A DNA stretch of 64,000 nt from Parelaphostrongylus tenuis. Taxonomy: Eukaryota > Nematoda > Chromadorea > Rhabditida > Metastrongylidae. Both the position numbers and the translations under genes were made by a program. Positions 11,678 through 21,909 of the stretch are shown piece after piece. The first letter of the stretch is position 1; each line of letters opens with the position of its first letter. Where the stretch lies: NCBI GenBank assembly GCA_019055375.1, contig JAHQIW010003666.1:124001-188000 (forward strand), written 5' to 3'. Under the pieces are notes generated by a model, which was not told where the DNA came from, made no database searches, and was given only the letters and a program-made list of their open reading frames with translations.

Positions 11678-14600
11678 CTAGATGAAACTAAAAAAGTACT
11701 TACGCTGTCGAAGATGTCTCAATATTGCAGTGACCTCCAAGCTGTATCTCCAGTTGGCTTATGGCTCGAAGTATCTCTTCATTTACGGGTTTCTCCTGAC
11801 AATCGACTAACACAGCTGGACTACTTAGATTTGTCCTTGGTCGATGATGATGTACAATCGGTATTCCACTAAGAATGGAAAGAAATTTGAGATCTCTTCA
11901 ATGTTAACCCATACAAAACCCTACAGTGGCGTGAAATCCTTGTTATGCTTGTCAATAGAAACGAGACATACCTGTGTAATATCCCGTTCAACCATTCATG
12001 AATTGACAGAAGTACACGTTCGGATTGAGCCGAAGGAAATCCACTGTCCTCTCGTAACTGTGAGATATTTTTTCCCAACAGTGTCACTGCCTGATCAATT
12101 CTTTCACGACCCGCTCGCCATTTCGATCCATATAGAGGTAAACTAAATAAGAAAACTTTCAAAGAAAAACCCTACAATACCTGTAAGACAGGAGATGAAT
12201 CAAGTATAAAAGTTCGAGGTATAGAACTCTCGGCGCTGATCAATCCTTGAGGGAATTCAGACAAGTCTAGTAGCAATTTGGCTACTCCGGAGAGAAGGAA
12301 GTCTTGCTGAGCTCCGGGTGCGCGATCGAACCATTGACTATGCGCGTAATATATGTCGTAGTGAATTTCTAATCACTGGGCAAGACAAGTCCTGAATTCA
12401 ATATGTACAGTTGAATTTACATACCTTTTCTTCTCCTTCGGATAATAGATACATGATGCTGAAGCGCCAGGTTGAAGCGGATATCGGAACTGATAGTCGA
12501 GAAGCATGGAAATACAGTCCAATAGATGAGCCACGTAACCGAGAACCGCAGAGATTTCCAGCTCTTGATGACCTAAAATCGATAAAACGAATTTCTCAAC
12601 TTTACGTATATCAAGTACTTCTATAGCTATAGCCCTACTATAAAATTCAATGTTAACACATTCACGACCGTACGAGTCATACACGACTCATATTAGGTCA
12701 AAATTTGGTAAAGGCTTTCAAACTCTGAATAAACCAGTTCTGACTAACTATGTGTTTTGACAATCAAAAAAGAAAACATTCCGTGATTCTCTCTGCTTCA
12801 GTAAACACGAGGCTGTTAATACAAGTTTATTTTGTACTTCGGCAGTCTTGCCTTCCTCAGAGCCTGAAAAAGTCTAACTGACTTACATCAACTTAGAAGA
12901 TAAGAAACGTAAACCCTTCGTAGACGATGAGATATCGTTTCGCTCGTTTTTCCATAAGACTTTTTTCGCTGGGCAAAGCTTTTGATCTAGAATTACAAAA
13001 GTTATTCAAAAGCTTAAATCTAGGCTACTTTAACACAATGCTAAATTTCTTGAGGAGGCTTCTTAGTACGCTATGGTAGCAAAAATAAAATTGAGTCCCA
13101 CACCCGGTGTGTTTCGATTGCATGGTTATGGTCTGTGGATAGTTGACAAAACTTATTATCATTCAATATGTAAAACTCAATGTTATTTTAGCTCCTACAG
13201 CGTACTAAGAAGCCCCCTTTTAGAAAATAAGCACTGTGTTGACTTTGTCCAGCGAAAAAAAAGACTTATAGATAGTTGGACGAAATGATCCCTCATTGTC
13301 AATACAGAGTTTACGTTTCCCATCTTGATTATCAAAATCCACGGTCAACTAAAAACTGCTTTATTCAAAGTTACAAATAAAGCACTTTTTGATCCAGAAA
13401 ATCACAAATCCGCAAATATGTCCGAAGCCAAATTACGTTCTAAAAAGTGTCCTCACAGTGCGCGTCAAAAAAGAGGAAATAAAATTACGTTTTGAATTCA
13501 GTCTCTTTTTCGCACGTAAGAGCTTTGTGAGCAAAAAAAAGATATAGGTGCGTAGAAAAAATCGTATTTTTCTTATATTTTCTCAGAGTGCTCCAGAAAA
13601 CCGGAAGTTTCTCCGAAAAAAAAACTTCAACAAATAATAAAAATCGCGCGCCGCTTGCGATATCGATCATGCTGCTAATGAGCAGATTTTTTCAGATTCC
13701 AAGATAAAAAAATAGGCCTCTCGTTTCTTCAAGTATTCTTTTTCGAGACTAGTCGTATCAGGGAGAACCACGACAAGTGAAAGGCCGAAATCACATCCAC
13801 TATGACTAGAGGTTATCTATGAATCTTTGTCGACGTAAAAAGGTATTTGAAACATATAGCCAGTAAAAACTTCAACAATCATAAAATTAAATCATAAACG
13901 AAAAAAAAAGACTCGTATACACAGTGCTTCCTTCGGTGAACAGAAAAGAGAAAAGACAATTTCAGCATCGCATTTGTTTTAAAAAAGACCTCTTAGATGG
14001 GCCACAGTAACAAGAATAATACTGTACTTTACACTAGAATTTGTGATTCCTCGACTGAAGCTTTCAGACAGAGGGTTAAAAGCCTTAATAGTCACTCAAA
14101 TGTTGATAACTCCTTAACGCCGTTTAGGTTTTGAAGAGGTCTTAGTGTAACGTTGTAAAAGCGAAAAGAAGGGCACGTTCCCCTCTCAAAATTTACCTCG
14201 CGAATATGCGATAAATATACACCTAAAGTATATGGGTATGTAAAGCAAATTATGAATTATCATAGCAGCACAAAAAAACCCTAAAAATTTTTCTCAAAAC
14301 AAAATAAAAATCCTAATTAAATAACGAAAACTGCGCGCCGCTTGCAAATCACGTTGTGCGATCGATCGATCACCTGCCGTCCCCAAAGGGTTAATAGCAG
14401 GATTTATTAACATGATCAAACATGAAATAACATTCAATACGGTGGAATAATGGCTGACTTTTCGTGGCTAGCGCCTTCGTCAGAGCATGGAAGACCAAGT
14501 TGATTCGCAATCTACTCAGTTAATTGAATAAGTTGGTAGCTCCAGCAAAGAAGCGCATCTGTCGATCGTCCATGGTCGACGGTTCATCCCGGACTCAGGT

Positions 14601-17600
14601 TCACCAGGCAGGGTCGATGAGTCGATACCAGACTTGTCTGGGATGATAACAACAGCACTAACCTGATACATCGGTAGGCCACCGCAAGTCATGATAGGGG
14701 CCATATATGCATTCGACCACCCCAAACGATGCTAAGAATGGAGTCGAATGCATGATGCATTACCCCACGAATTGATCAACAACGGGAGCTTCTTGAGAGC
14801 TTTTTACGAAAGTATTTGACAGTGCAGACAGCAATGAGTCTGACCATTTCAGGCTCTGAAGAAAGTGATATCATCGATAAGTCAGCCATTATTTCACTGC
14901 ATCAAACTGCACAACGTATCTAATATATTCGAGACGAGATTGCCCCTTTGGGTACGGCGGATCCACGGCACCATCTCCAGCCCGCCGCGTGCGGCGAGCA
15001 GTCCGTAGTACCGATTGGTTAGTGATGTCTGCATCGGGTAGGTTTCTGATTTGTTCCCTCACCAGTAAGCTTCAAGGGGGGTTTCCGCTGTTATTTTTTG
15101 GTGTCGTTAGCAGTAATTATTAAGCAAAAAAAACATTTAGTTATCTAATATTCCTCTACTTTTTGATACGAAACGTAGATCCATAGGGCAATGAGGCATA
15201 TCTAAGTTTTCTTCGCATTTCTTTTGACAATGTTGTGAAAGTCGAATTCAAGTACATATTTTTTAATAGTGTACGACTTCTAGAGGAAACTTTCATGCAA
15301 GTGGGTGCAGCAAGTTTTGCACAACCTCTGCGCTAGTTGCGATGTTATCGCATGATTCAGCATTTTGTATCAAAAAGTAATTATTTGTAGAACCACGGTC
15401 TTCTCTGTGATATTTACGTTATAGAAAAGCCTTTAAACTAACCGAAACCAAAACTAACGCCAAAACCTGCTCCGGGGTATCGCGGGAGGAGATTAAACCA
15501 GCAGACTTCTTCTCGATGGTCTGCATCACTTACCATTTGGCACTACGGATTAGTCGCCGCCGCGCGAGCGGCGGGGCGGGATTAGCCGTATGGGCCTGTC
15601 GTACCCAAAGTGTTAACAGTTAGTCGGATCGGGCGCTAGTATGTTCATTTGGATTGATAAGATATGTTATGTAAGAACTTCGCGCCGTTTAGGGTTTTCT
15701 ATATGATCTTCATAATGAAACTGCATGATTTTGGTATCGTTCAATTGCGCATTTTCTTGTGAACAATTTGGTATACAACTTGCCTTTATTTGCTTTGAGA
15801 TGAAGATGTCTTAGAAACAAATTCACTTGCTCATCATGCACGAATGGCGCGTAGGGGAGAAGACTGATAGTGAAGCGGCGCGCGAGATTAGTGGAGATTG
15901 GGATGAGGGCCCAAGTGCAACTGATCTTTCATAGTGTTCTTCCCAGCTTCGAACTTCGCTGCCCACTTCCTGGCCGTTCTTTTTGCAACCGTATCATGGC
16001 CCCAAGCTCCATTTCTCTTGCGTGCCGATTCACTAGTATTTTTTCTCCACGCGCCATTCGTGCGCGAGTAGCAAGAGAGTTTGTCCCCACAACAACTCCA
16101 TCTCAAGCAAACAAAAGAAAGTTACATCCCAAAATGTCCGCAAGAAATGAACAATTGGATACCGAAATCATGCGATTTCGGCGCCAAAATCATACTAGAA
16201 AACCTAAACGGCACGACTTTTTAATACAACCTATCAGCAAAATTCCCTCTATAAGTCTGTAAAGTTATCGGTTCATCAAGTGACCTAGTTATCGAAAAAT
16301 TATAGATAATTATAGAAAAATCACTATAGCCGTGAACTTGTTAAATGTGGACGAAATGGCTATACATGGATATTTTAGCAGAGGTGTTCACTAACCTATC
16401 AATTCAGTCACAGGAGGTAGATGAATATTACACATACTGTCTATAGTACTACATGGACATGATTGCTTTTCAAGAGTATTGCGAGTCATTTGGACCTGAA
16501 ATTCTTCATTAAGGACTCTTTGATCTACTTCAGGCCATGTGAAGTTGGGTAGATAAGGAATGGTAGAGGCCGACAGATGAAAAAGTAGCTAACCATAATT
16601 CGGAATATTTCCGAGATTTCATTCAGTAGCACTCGTCTCCGTGCTCTTGCGAGTTGTGTAAAGACTACCAGATACTTTCTGAATATCTTAAGAGTGAAAA
16701 TTAAAGAAGAACACAGCAGAAAAGGATCTGTGAGCAATAGTTATATACCTTCTTGCTTTCAGCGATAAAGCCGTTTTCGTACAATGATCTTCAAGGGCCG
16801 ATAGTCTTCTCTTCAAGTCCAATTGGCACTTCTATATTCAAAAGGAAATGAAGGAAGATATCTCTTAGCTGAGTAGAATACTACTCATCAACCTTTTCAT
16901 GCAGTTCATCATCGGTTTTTCTCAGAATCATACGTTTTTTTGTACACATTCGCTTCAACTGTTCAATAGTTTTGTGCTTACGAGCGATCGTAATCTCGAG
17001 GTTTTGAATCTCATGAGCCTAGAAGTCGATGAGGTTAAAGAAAAGAGGAGGAACCTCGTTCATAACTCTGGCATTTTTGTCTTTCCTCACATGTTATTGA
17101 AAAGGAACGAACAAGTTGATGAGCTTCCACAAGATGATGTAGATCGCCACCCTCATCGAGTTGATGTTGATGATATTCCAATTTCTCTCTCGTCGATCGT
17201 ATAGCCAAAGCAACAGTCCTCAATCTGAACAACAAGAGGAACTATATGGTACTATTTGGAAGGATTACCACACATAAACCCATGCGTCTTCTCAAAAATA
17301 TCGCTATCCATTTTCCAACCCTTGAAGGACAAGGCCTTTACCGCTTTTCATCAGCTTTTCAATAATCATTCGATCGCTCGAAAAATCGCTCTTTCAATAC
17401 TGTGCTTATGAAAGGCTGTATGGGTGGGAATCACGAAACATTTCCATCAAAAGGCACAAAGGCAGCGTGCGTCGTTCATAGAAATTTCAACGTTTTTCGC
17501 TCTAAAATTGTTTGAAAAAAAACTTGTTTTATCGTTCTATGGGTATCAGCTTTTAGCTTTTCATTTTCATTTATATTCTCCCAAAATAACCTCCCAAATG

Positions 17601-18830
17601 GTCTACCATCTCAACGTGGCTGGGAGGTGTTCCTAAGTGTTAGACAGTGAAGTACAACGGGAAATCCGAACCCTCAGCAGAACCGCACAAGCTGAGAAAA
17701 AGTCCGACCTTTCCACTCGGAAAGCCCAGCTAAGAATAAACCGCAAGATGGTAATCTACTCTAATCCTCAAGGGCCGGCGATTGCTCTGTGGTGGCGACC
17801 TGAGGATGCTAGGAGGAGGCTAGATCCGCCTCGATACTCCAGAGAACAAAACAACTAAACCAGCACAATGTTCCGACAATTCCCAGAGACGGATTGTCCA
17901 AGTATTCAAGTAAATTTTTCGTGGTAACCCAATTTGAAGCCTTGGTCAGGAGGCTATACGTAATCTTTTTTTTTTCTCCTTTTCAGCGCTATGTGAAAAT
18001 CCCTCCTCAGAGCAAACTTGGCTTCAAAATCACCTAAATTAACGCAATCAAATAATCACTAAAAGTCTGCCAAAAGTCCATCCACAAACCCGAACAACCT
18101 CAGTGCCGTCTGTTTCTAATGTCGAGAAATCCACCCACACAGCCACTCTCTCAAACACTCAAGCCGAGCAAAAACTGCGTGTCGAATGTGAAACTGGAGT
18201 TTATTTTCGCTGCTACAGCGCAATAAAAAGTCCTCTACAAAAGCCAAGCATACCCTGAAATTCGCCGAGATTTGAGCTATAGAATTACTTCTTAAAGCCT
18301 GACAAAAAAGTGAAAAATGTCTTGCCCTCGAAGAGTTGAAAAATAGGTTGCGACAAGCTATAACAGCAACCTTTCATACAACCTGTCATCTATATATTTA
18401 TTGTAAACAAAATTTTTATAAACATCGTGGTAAGTAATCTCATATAAAACATACTAACCGATTCCAACATACATCCGAAGCAATCTGAACCTCAGTGGAT
18501 GACTTTTTGCTACATAACGACACAGATAAGCTATCCGGTGATGACATACGAAGTACTAGTAAAACTAAAAAGACTGAAGACTAAAAACCATTAACCTGAA
18601 GAACACCGCTGAAGATCAAAGATCAAATAGATCATTTACAACGAAGCAAAAACAGTCTCACAAGTCCAACAACAGGCATGTAAACAACAACAACAACAAC
18701 AACAACATTATGAGAGCGATTGGCTTTAGCAGAGTATCACCTTATCAAACCTCCATCTAAACTTGTAGACAAATTTTTTCCGAATACAAAACTCAGCAGA
18801 ACTTTGGTTTTCAAGAGAAAATTCAATGAA
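11678..18830 (-). CDS. UVRAG: UVRAG-like autophagy/endosomal PI3K-complex protein, 5' end unresolved
   Basis: UVRAG is the Vps38-type subunit of the Vps34-Beclin1 PI3-kinase complex II and also binds class C Vps/HOPS. Minus-strand exons: 18751-18830, 17113-17224, 16893-17018, 16749-16831, 16594-16678, one ending at 12425 (start 12572, 12620 or 12637), 11972-12142, 11704-11868, and a terminal 10-nt exon 11678-11687. Family matches: LRTVALAIRST opening a long coiled coil, FTQLARARRRVLLNEISEIF before the BARA domain, EISAVLGYVAHLLD followed by QFRYPLQPG, and LLGKNISQLREDSGF. These match the collinear UVRAG segments around ALGYTAHL, RYP and LLNKNIAQLR. All phases fit except the junction between 16594 and the exon near 12600, where a small exon may be missing. 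The N-terminal C2 domain was not identified; it should lie between 18,830 and about 21,800. The last exon adds only Ala-Phe-Ile and a stop. Confidence 0.82.
12215..12345 (-). mobile_element. tRNA-derived SINE-1, partial
   Basis: The tail block tcggcgctgatcaatccttg and the head block cgatcgaaccattgac are present with the middle deleted. In a UVRAG intron. Confidence 0.5.
12911..13316. repeat. fold-back repeat, family B
   Basis: Outer arms acccttcgtagacgatgag and ctcattgtcaatacagagtt; inner arms cttcttagtacgctatggta and ctacagcgtactaagaag. It lies in a UVRAG intron. Confidence 0.6.
13320..14400. repeat. decayed repeat stretch ending in a family B terminus
   Basis: AT-rich DNA without a gene. 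The motif cgcgccgcttgc occurs twice (about 13,647 and 14,334), and the end ctgccgtccccaaagggtta at about 14,375-14,395 resembles family B termini. Within a UVRAG intron. Confidence 0.35.
14530..14795 (+). mobile_element. tRNA-derived SINE-1
   Basis: Contains cagacttgtctgggatgata, acctgatacatcggtaggcc and the tail gaattgatcaacaacggga; the head is degraded. In a UVRAG intron. Confidence 0.65.
14952..15616. mobile_element. MITE with related CCCTTT ends, GC-rich arms
   Basis: Left end cccctttgggtacggcgg and right end cgtacccaaagtgttaa are inverted; subterminal arms with cccgccgcgtgcggc-type sequence are also inverted. About 665 bp. In a UVRAG intron. Confidence 0.55.
15675..16220 (-). mobile_element. 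mariner-derived fold-back element
   Basis: Inverted arms: cgccgtttagggttttct at the left is mirrored by agaaaacctaaacggc at the right, and catgcacgaatggcgcg by cgcgccattcgtgcgcg. The minus strand encodes a degraded mariner DNA-binding region with RNGAWGHDTVAKRTARKW. No catalytic domain is present. It lies between UVRAG exons at 12.6 and 16.6 kb, in an intron of that gene. Confidence 0.75.
17637..17860 (+). mobile_element. SINE-3 / short repeat, copy 1
   Basis: The 73-codon ORF here is not a gene: it is a repeat whose blocks (actcggaaagcccagctaag, cgacctgaggatgct) recur inverted at 20.2-20.5 kb. Confidence 0.55.
17960..18385. repeat. interspersed repeat related to family B
   Basis: Contains the shared block tcgctgctacagcgcaataa and flanking motifs seen at 5.2, 10.9 and 22.7 kb. 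Within a UVRAG intron. Confidence 0.4.
18687..18708. repeat. (CAA)n microsatellite
   Basis: Seven uninterrupted CAA units just before a UVRAG exon's donor side. Confidence 0.8.
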
Positions 18831-19511
18831 CTAAAAAAAATGGAATTTTGGGATAATTCAAAAGCGAACATTTCAGCCAAACAGACAAAAAATCAGCGTA
18901 AAACTTGACGAATAAACATAAAAGATGGTCCCTATCGATAGCAATCAGATTTGATCTACAACCCACAGTACAGCTAGTACCGGTAGATCGTAGATCATAC
19001 CACAGCATTACGGTAGCCCTACCTCATGAAGACTAGACAAAAAAATTCGTCACTCATCGAAGCTTGGCAAGAGCAATCACACAGAACATATCTAATTTTT
19101 AATTGGGTTAAAAAACAATACAAAGAGCTCCCACGACTCAGGATGAGAGCCAACACTGTACTCTGCGGTAAGTAGTAGGTAAAAGTAAATCATTTGATAG
19201 GAGATTTTCAAAATTTGAGACGAAAATACGAAGAAATTGGGAAGGTTTAGGAATAGGAAAAAGACTTTACTCTGGAGTAAGCAGTAAGTTGAGAAGGCAA
19301 GCGATGATGAAAGATGTGACTCAGATGAGTCAGTCAATAGGTCCACGAGCCATTGAATGACTAATACATTCCAATGCTACGATTGCTGGAGACCTCGATT
19401 AGAGCACGTCGATTGGCGCCATTTCTCACATCAATAAATAGGTCTGAACTAAGGGAATTACTTTGAGAATAGAGTAATTTCATAGAAAGTGAATAAATAT
19501 AATTTTTTCTG

Positions 19512-20118
19512 ATTAGCAGGAAACAAGTGAAAAACTGACCTCATACGCTGGAGAGAAATTTTTCATAGGAAAGTTGGTAGCCATTCGAAAGCTGAGATCC
19601 CTGGCTACAGCCCCAGGTCACCGATTTTCCGACGCACCCTTTTATAAGGCTGTGATCTCCAGGCAGATCTTGTGCATATATTCGTGCCGGACAGAGCTCT
19701 TTCTTTGGACTATTGGTGGTCGTTCGATAGCGCAGTGCTTCCTGATGTGAATGATGTGCTTATATCCTGGAAAGACCGTTTCTCTGAAACGCAGGATGTA
19801 AACTATGTTGAAGACGATGTTTGAAAAAAGGATCAATCTGGCCAACTCACGTCGCAGGGAGTGTGACGGTCACGTGGACTGCTGACGCGGTACTTCCCTA
19901 CGCGTTCGTAGGCTCGAAAATCGATGATTGCGCCATAGCCAGCGCACACGTGATTCGCACGGGACGCCGTTACTCTTACGTGGGAATTTGACTTATCACA
20001 AGCTGCGTTCTAGCTTATTTCACCTGCTGCGTTTCAGAGAAACGGTTCTTTCAGGATGTAAGCACAGCTTTCACATCAGGATGCACTGCGCTATCGTATG
20101 ATCACTAATAGGAGGAGA
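19512..20118. repeat. fold-back repeat, family A, copy 5 (truncated right arm)
   Basis: The left arm carries cattcgaaagctgagatccc and cgtttctctgaaacgcagg; the right arm mirrors it with ctgcgtttcagagaaacgg and ends early at atgatcactaatagg. It lies upstream of the recognised UVRAG exons. Confidence 0.6.
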
Positions 20119-20212
20119 GGGTTAGAAGGAAATTCTTGTTCACTTGGATACTTGGACTGTCCATTTTCACGTATTTGTGCGGACCTCAGCGCATGAAAAT
20201 TTGCTGATTTAG

Positions 20213-20505
20213 CAGTTTTGTTGCCTGGAGTTCGGGGATAAACCTATCCGGAGCTTCCTCAGGTCGTCACCACTTTAGAGCAGTCACCGGCCTTTGTGAG
20301 TCAGAGGGAAGTAACCACCTTGTGGCTAGTAGTTAGCAAGAGGGCAGTCATCCCTGGTCCGGTTTACTCTTAGCTGGGCTTTCCGAATGGAAACGTCGAA
20401 CTCCTTCTCAGCTTGAATGGTCCTGCTGGGGAGTCGAACCCGGTTATACTTCCCAGTCTCACACGCAGGAATAGGTCCTAGCTACGACGATGCGGTAAAC
20501 CGTTT
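20213..20505 (-). mobile_element. SINE-3, copy with tRNA-like head
   Basis: In reverse it starts ccgcatcgtcgtagctagga and contains a good B-box (cgggttcgactccccagc), then the blocks shared with the copy at 17.6 kb. Confidence 0.6.
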
Positions 20506-20644
20506 AGGAGGAGAGAAAATCAGAACCAAAAATCTCTCATCTTTCCTCGCAGATATCATCATTATCGGTATGAACGCTCTGTAGACATGACGATGCAAAA
20601 CTAATTTGAGAAAGCTGTGCTTATCCTCAACAATTTTTTTTTAC

Positions 20645-20905
20645 TTATTTATTTACATGACTCGTCATCGTAATGTTTGTTATGCGGATTCCAGTACTTC
20701 TAGCATTCGATTCATTTTCGTCTTCTTCTTGAATGAAATAGGATACCGGTGAAGCATGTCCCCTTGCAATCTCGAGGATAGCCTGGCTGCGCAGTCCCAT
20801 AAGGCATTCTTGTTGACTGCCTTAGAGGGCTGAGAGTGGAGTTCGGCTCCACGCGAGCTACGACAAGCATCACAATCGCTTGGCCACGACCCTTGTCCTC
20901 GGTCC
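20645..20905 (-). mobile_element. tRNA-derived SINE-2
   Basis: In reverse it reads gtcgtggccaagcgattgtg, then ctcgcgtggagccgaact, and ends in gaatcgaatgctagaagtac. A different tRNA head (gtggccgagtgg type) from SINE-1. Confidence 0.75.
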
Positions 20906-21063
20906 TGATTTCTTAGTTCTCGCTTTTCATCAACCGGTTGATATCCCTGAACACAGTGGCGTATCCAAATACTCCACCTCCTCTACCCCGACTGGACATC
21001 GACTATCCGTTGGGCACCCCCTGGGTCCACGGAAGTCCACCGGTTAACAGTGTTGTTTCCATG

Positions 21064-21370
21064 AGTGGGTGAGGTGATGCGTAGTGGTTAGTGAATTAGA
21101 CTATCACAAATCAAGGTGCTGGTTTGACACCCCTAATATTTTCTTGCATTTAATCCACGAAGACCTTATAGAGCCCCAACTCGGCTACCCTCTGGATCGC
21201 AAAAAGGGTCGTTCCGACCGGTATTTTACGGCTCCTAGAAAGAAGAAGAAATCCTCAAGGAGCAGATGGACCAAAGGAGGTAGTCGAGCAACTTTCGGAA
21301 GGATGCATGCGAGGAGGCAAATTAACTGTTAGAAGTATTGGATACTGCGCAGTAAAAGGCAGTAACGCCT
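21064..21370 (+). mobile_element. tRNA-derived SINE-2 variant
   Basis: Head aggtgatgcgtagtggttag, B-box tgctggtttgacacccct, a GAAGAAGAA stretch, tail ttagaagtattggatactgc. It sits 0.5 kb upstream of the RNF19-type start. Confidence 0.6.
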
Positions 21371-21909
21371 AAGTAAATTATATGTCTGCATAAATACTGT
21401 CAATTTAAATCCTTTGTTACTCCTAAAAGCTCCAATAATGTTTTTGTTTTCAAAGAACTATTCCGGAAAATTTCCTATCGTTATTTTTGAGCACGTTTAA
21501 AATAACGTGACCCAATCGTGATTTGGTGCTCACGGGCCAAGCGCCGGCATCAGTCAGTGTCTGGTCGGGTGGTCGATGACTGCCGTTGACGTCACCTGTT
21601 GTGATCTTCTAAGAATTCCTAAGCTTGACTCATTACTCTTTAGGCAGTTGCTATTCTTGTCTCGCGTTTACTCAGATATCTCATCTCTTATCGATTGAAT
21701 CGCGGCGGTTGATCTACTTTTGTCGTGCGGAATTATCGATTCAAGGTCATATTACAACAATTATTACAAGTCGCTGCGGTCTTTACACACTTTGATGTGG
21801 ATATAGGACTATTTTGTTTTTTACTGTGGTTTTTCTCCCGCTCCATTTATCGATTTTTTCGTGATCTTTATGCCGAGGTGACTCCTTAAGGTTGTCTTTT
21901 CAGGTTCGT

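Noticed and set aside
11844..12146. 100-codon plus-strand ORF
   Set aside because: It is the antisense shadow of the UVRAG BARA-domain exons on the minus strand.
17637..17858. 73-codon ORF on the plus strand
   Set aside because: It lies in a repeat with an inverted copy at 20.2-20.5 kb and has no protein-family features.
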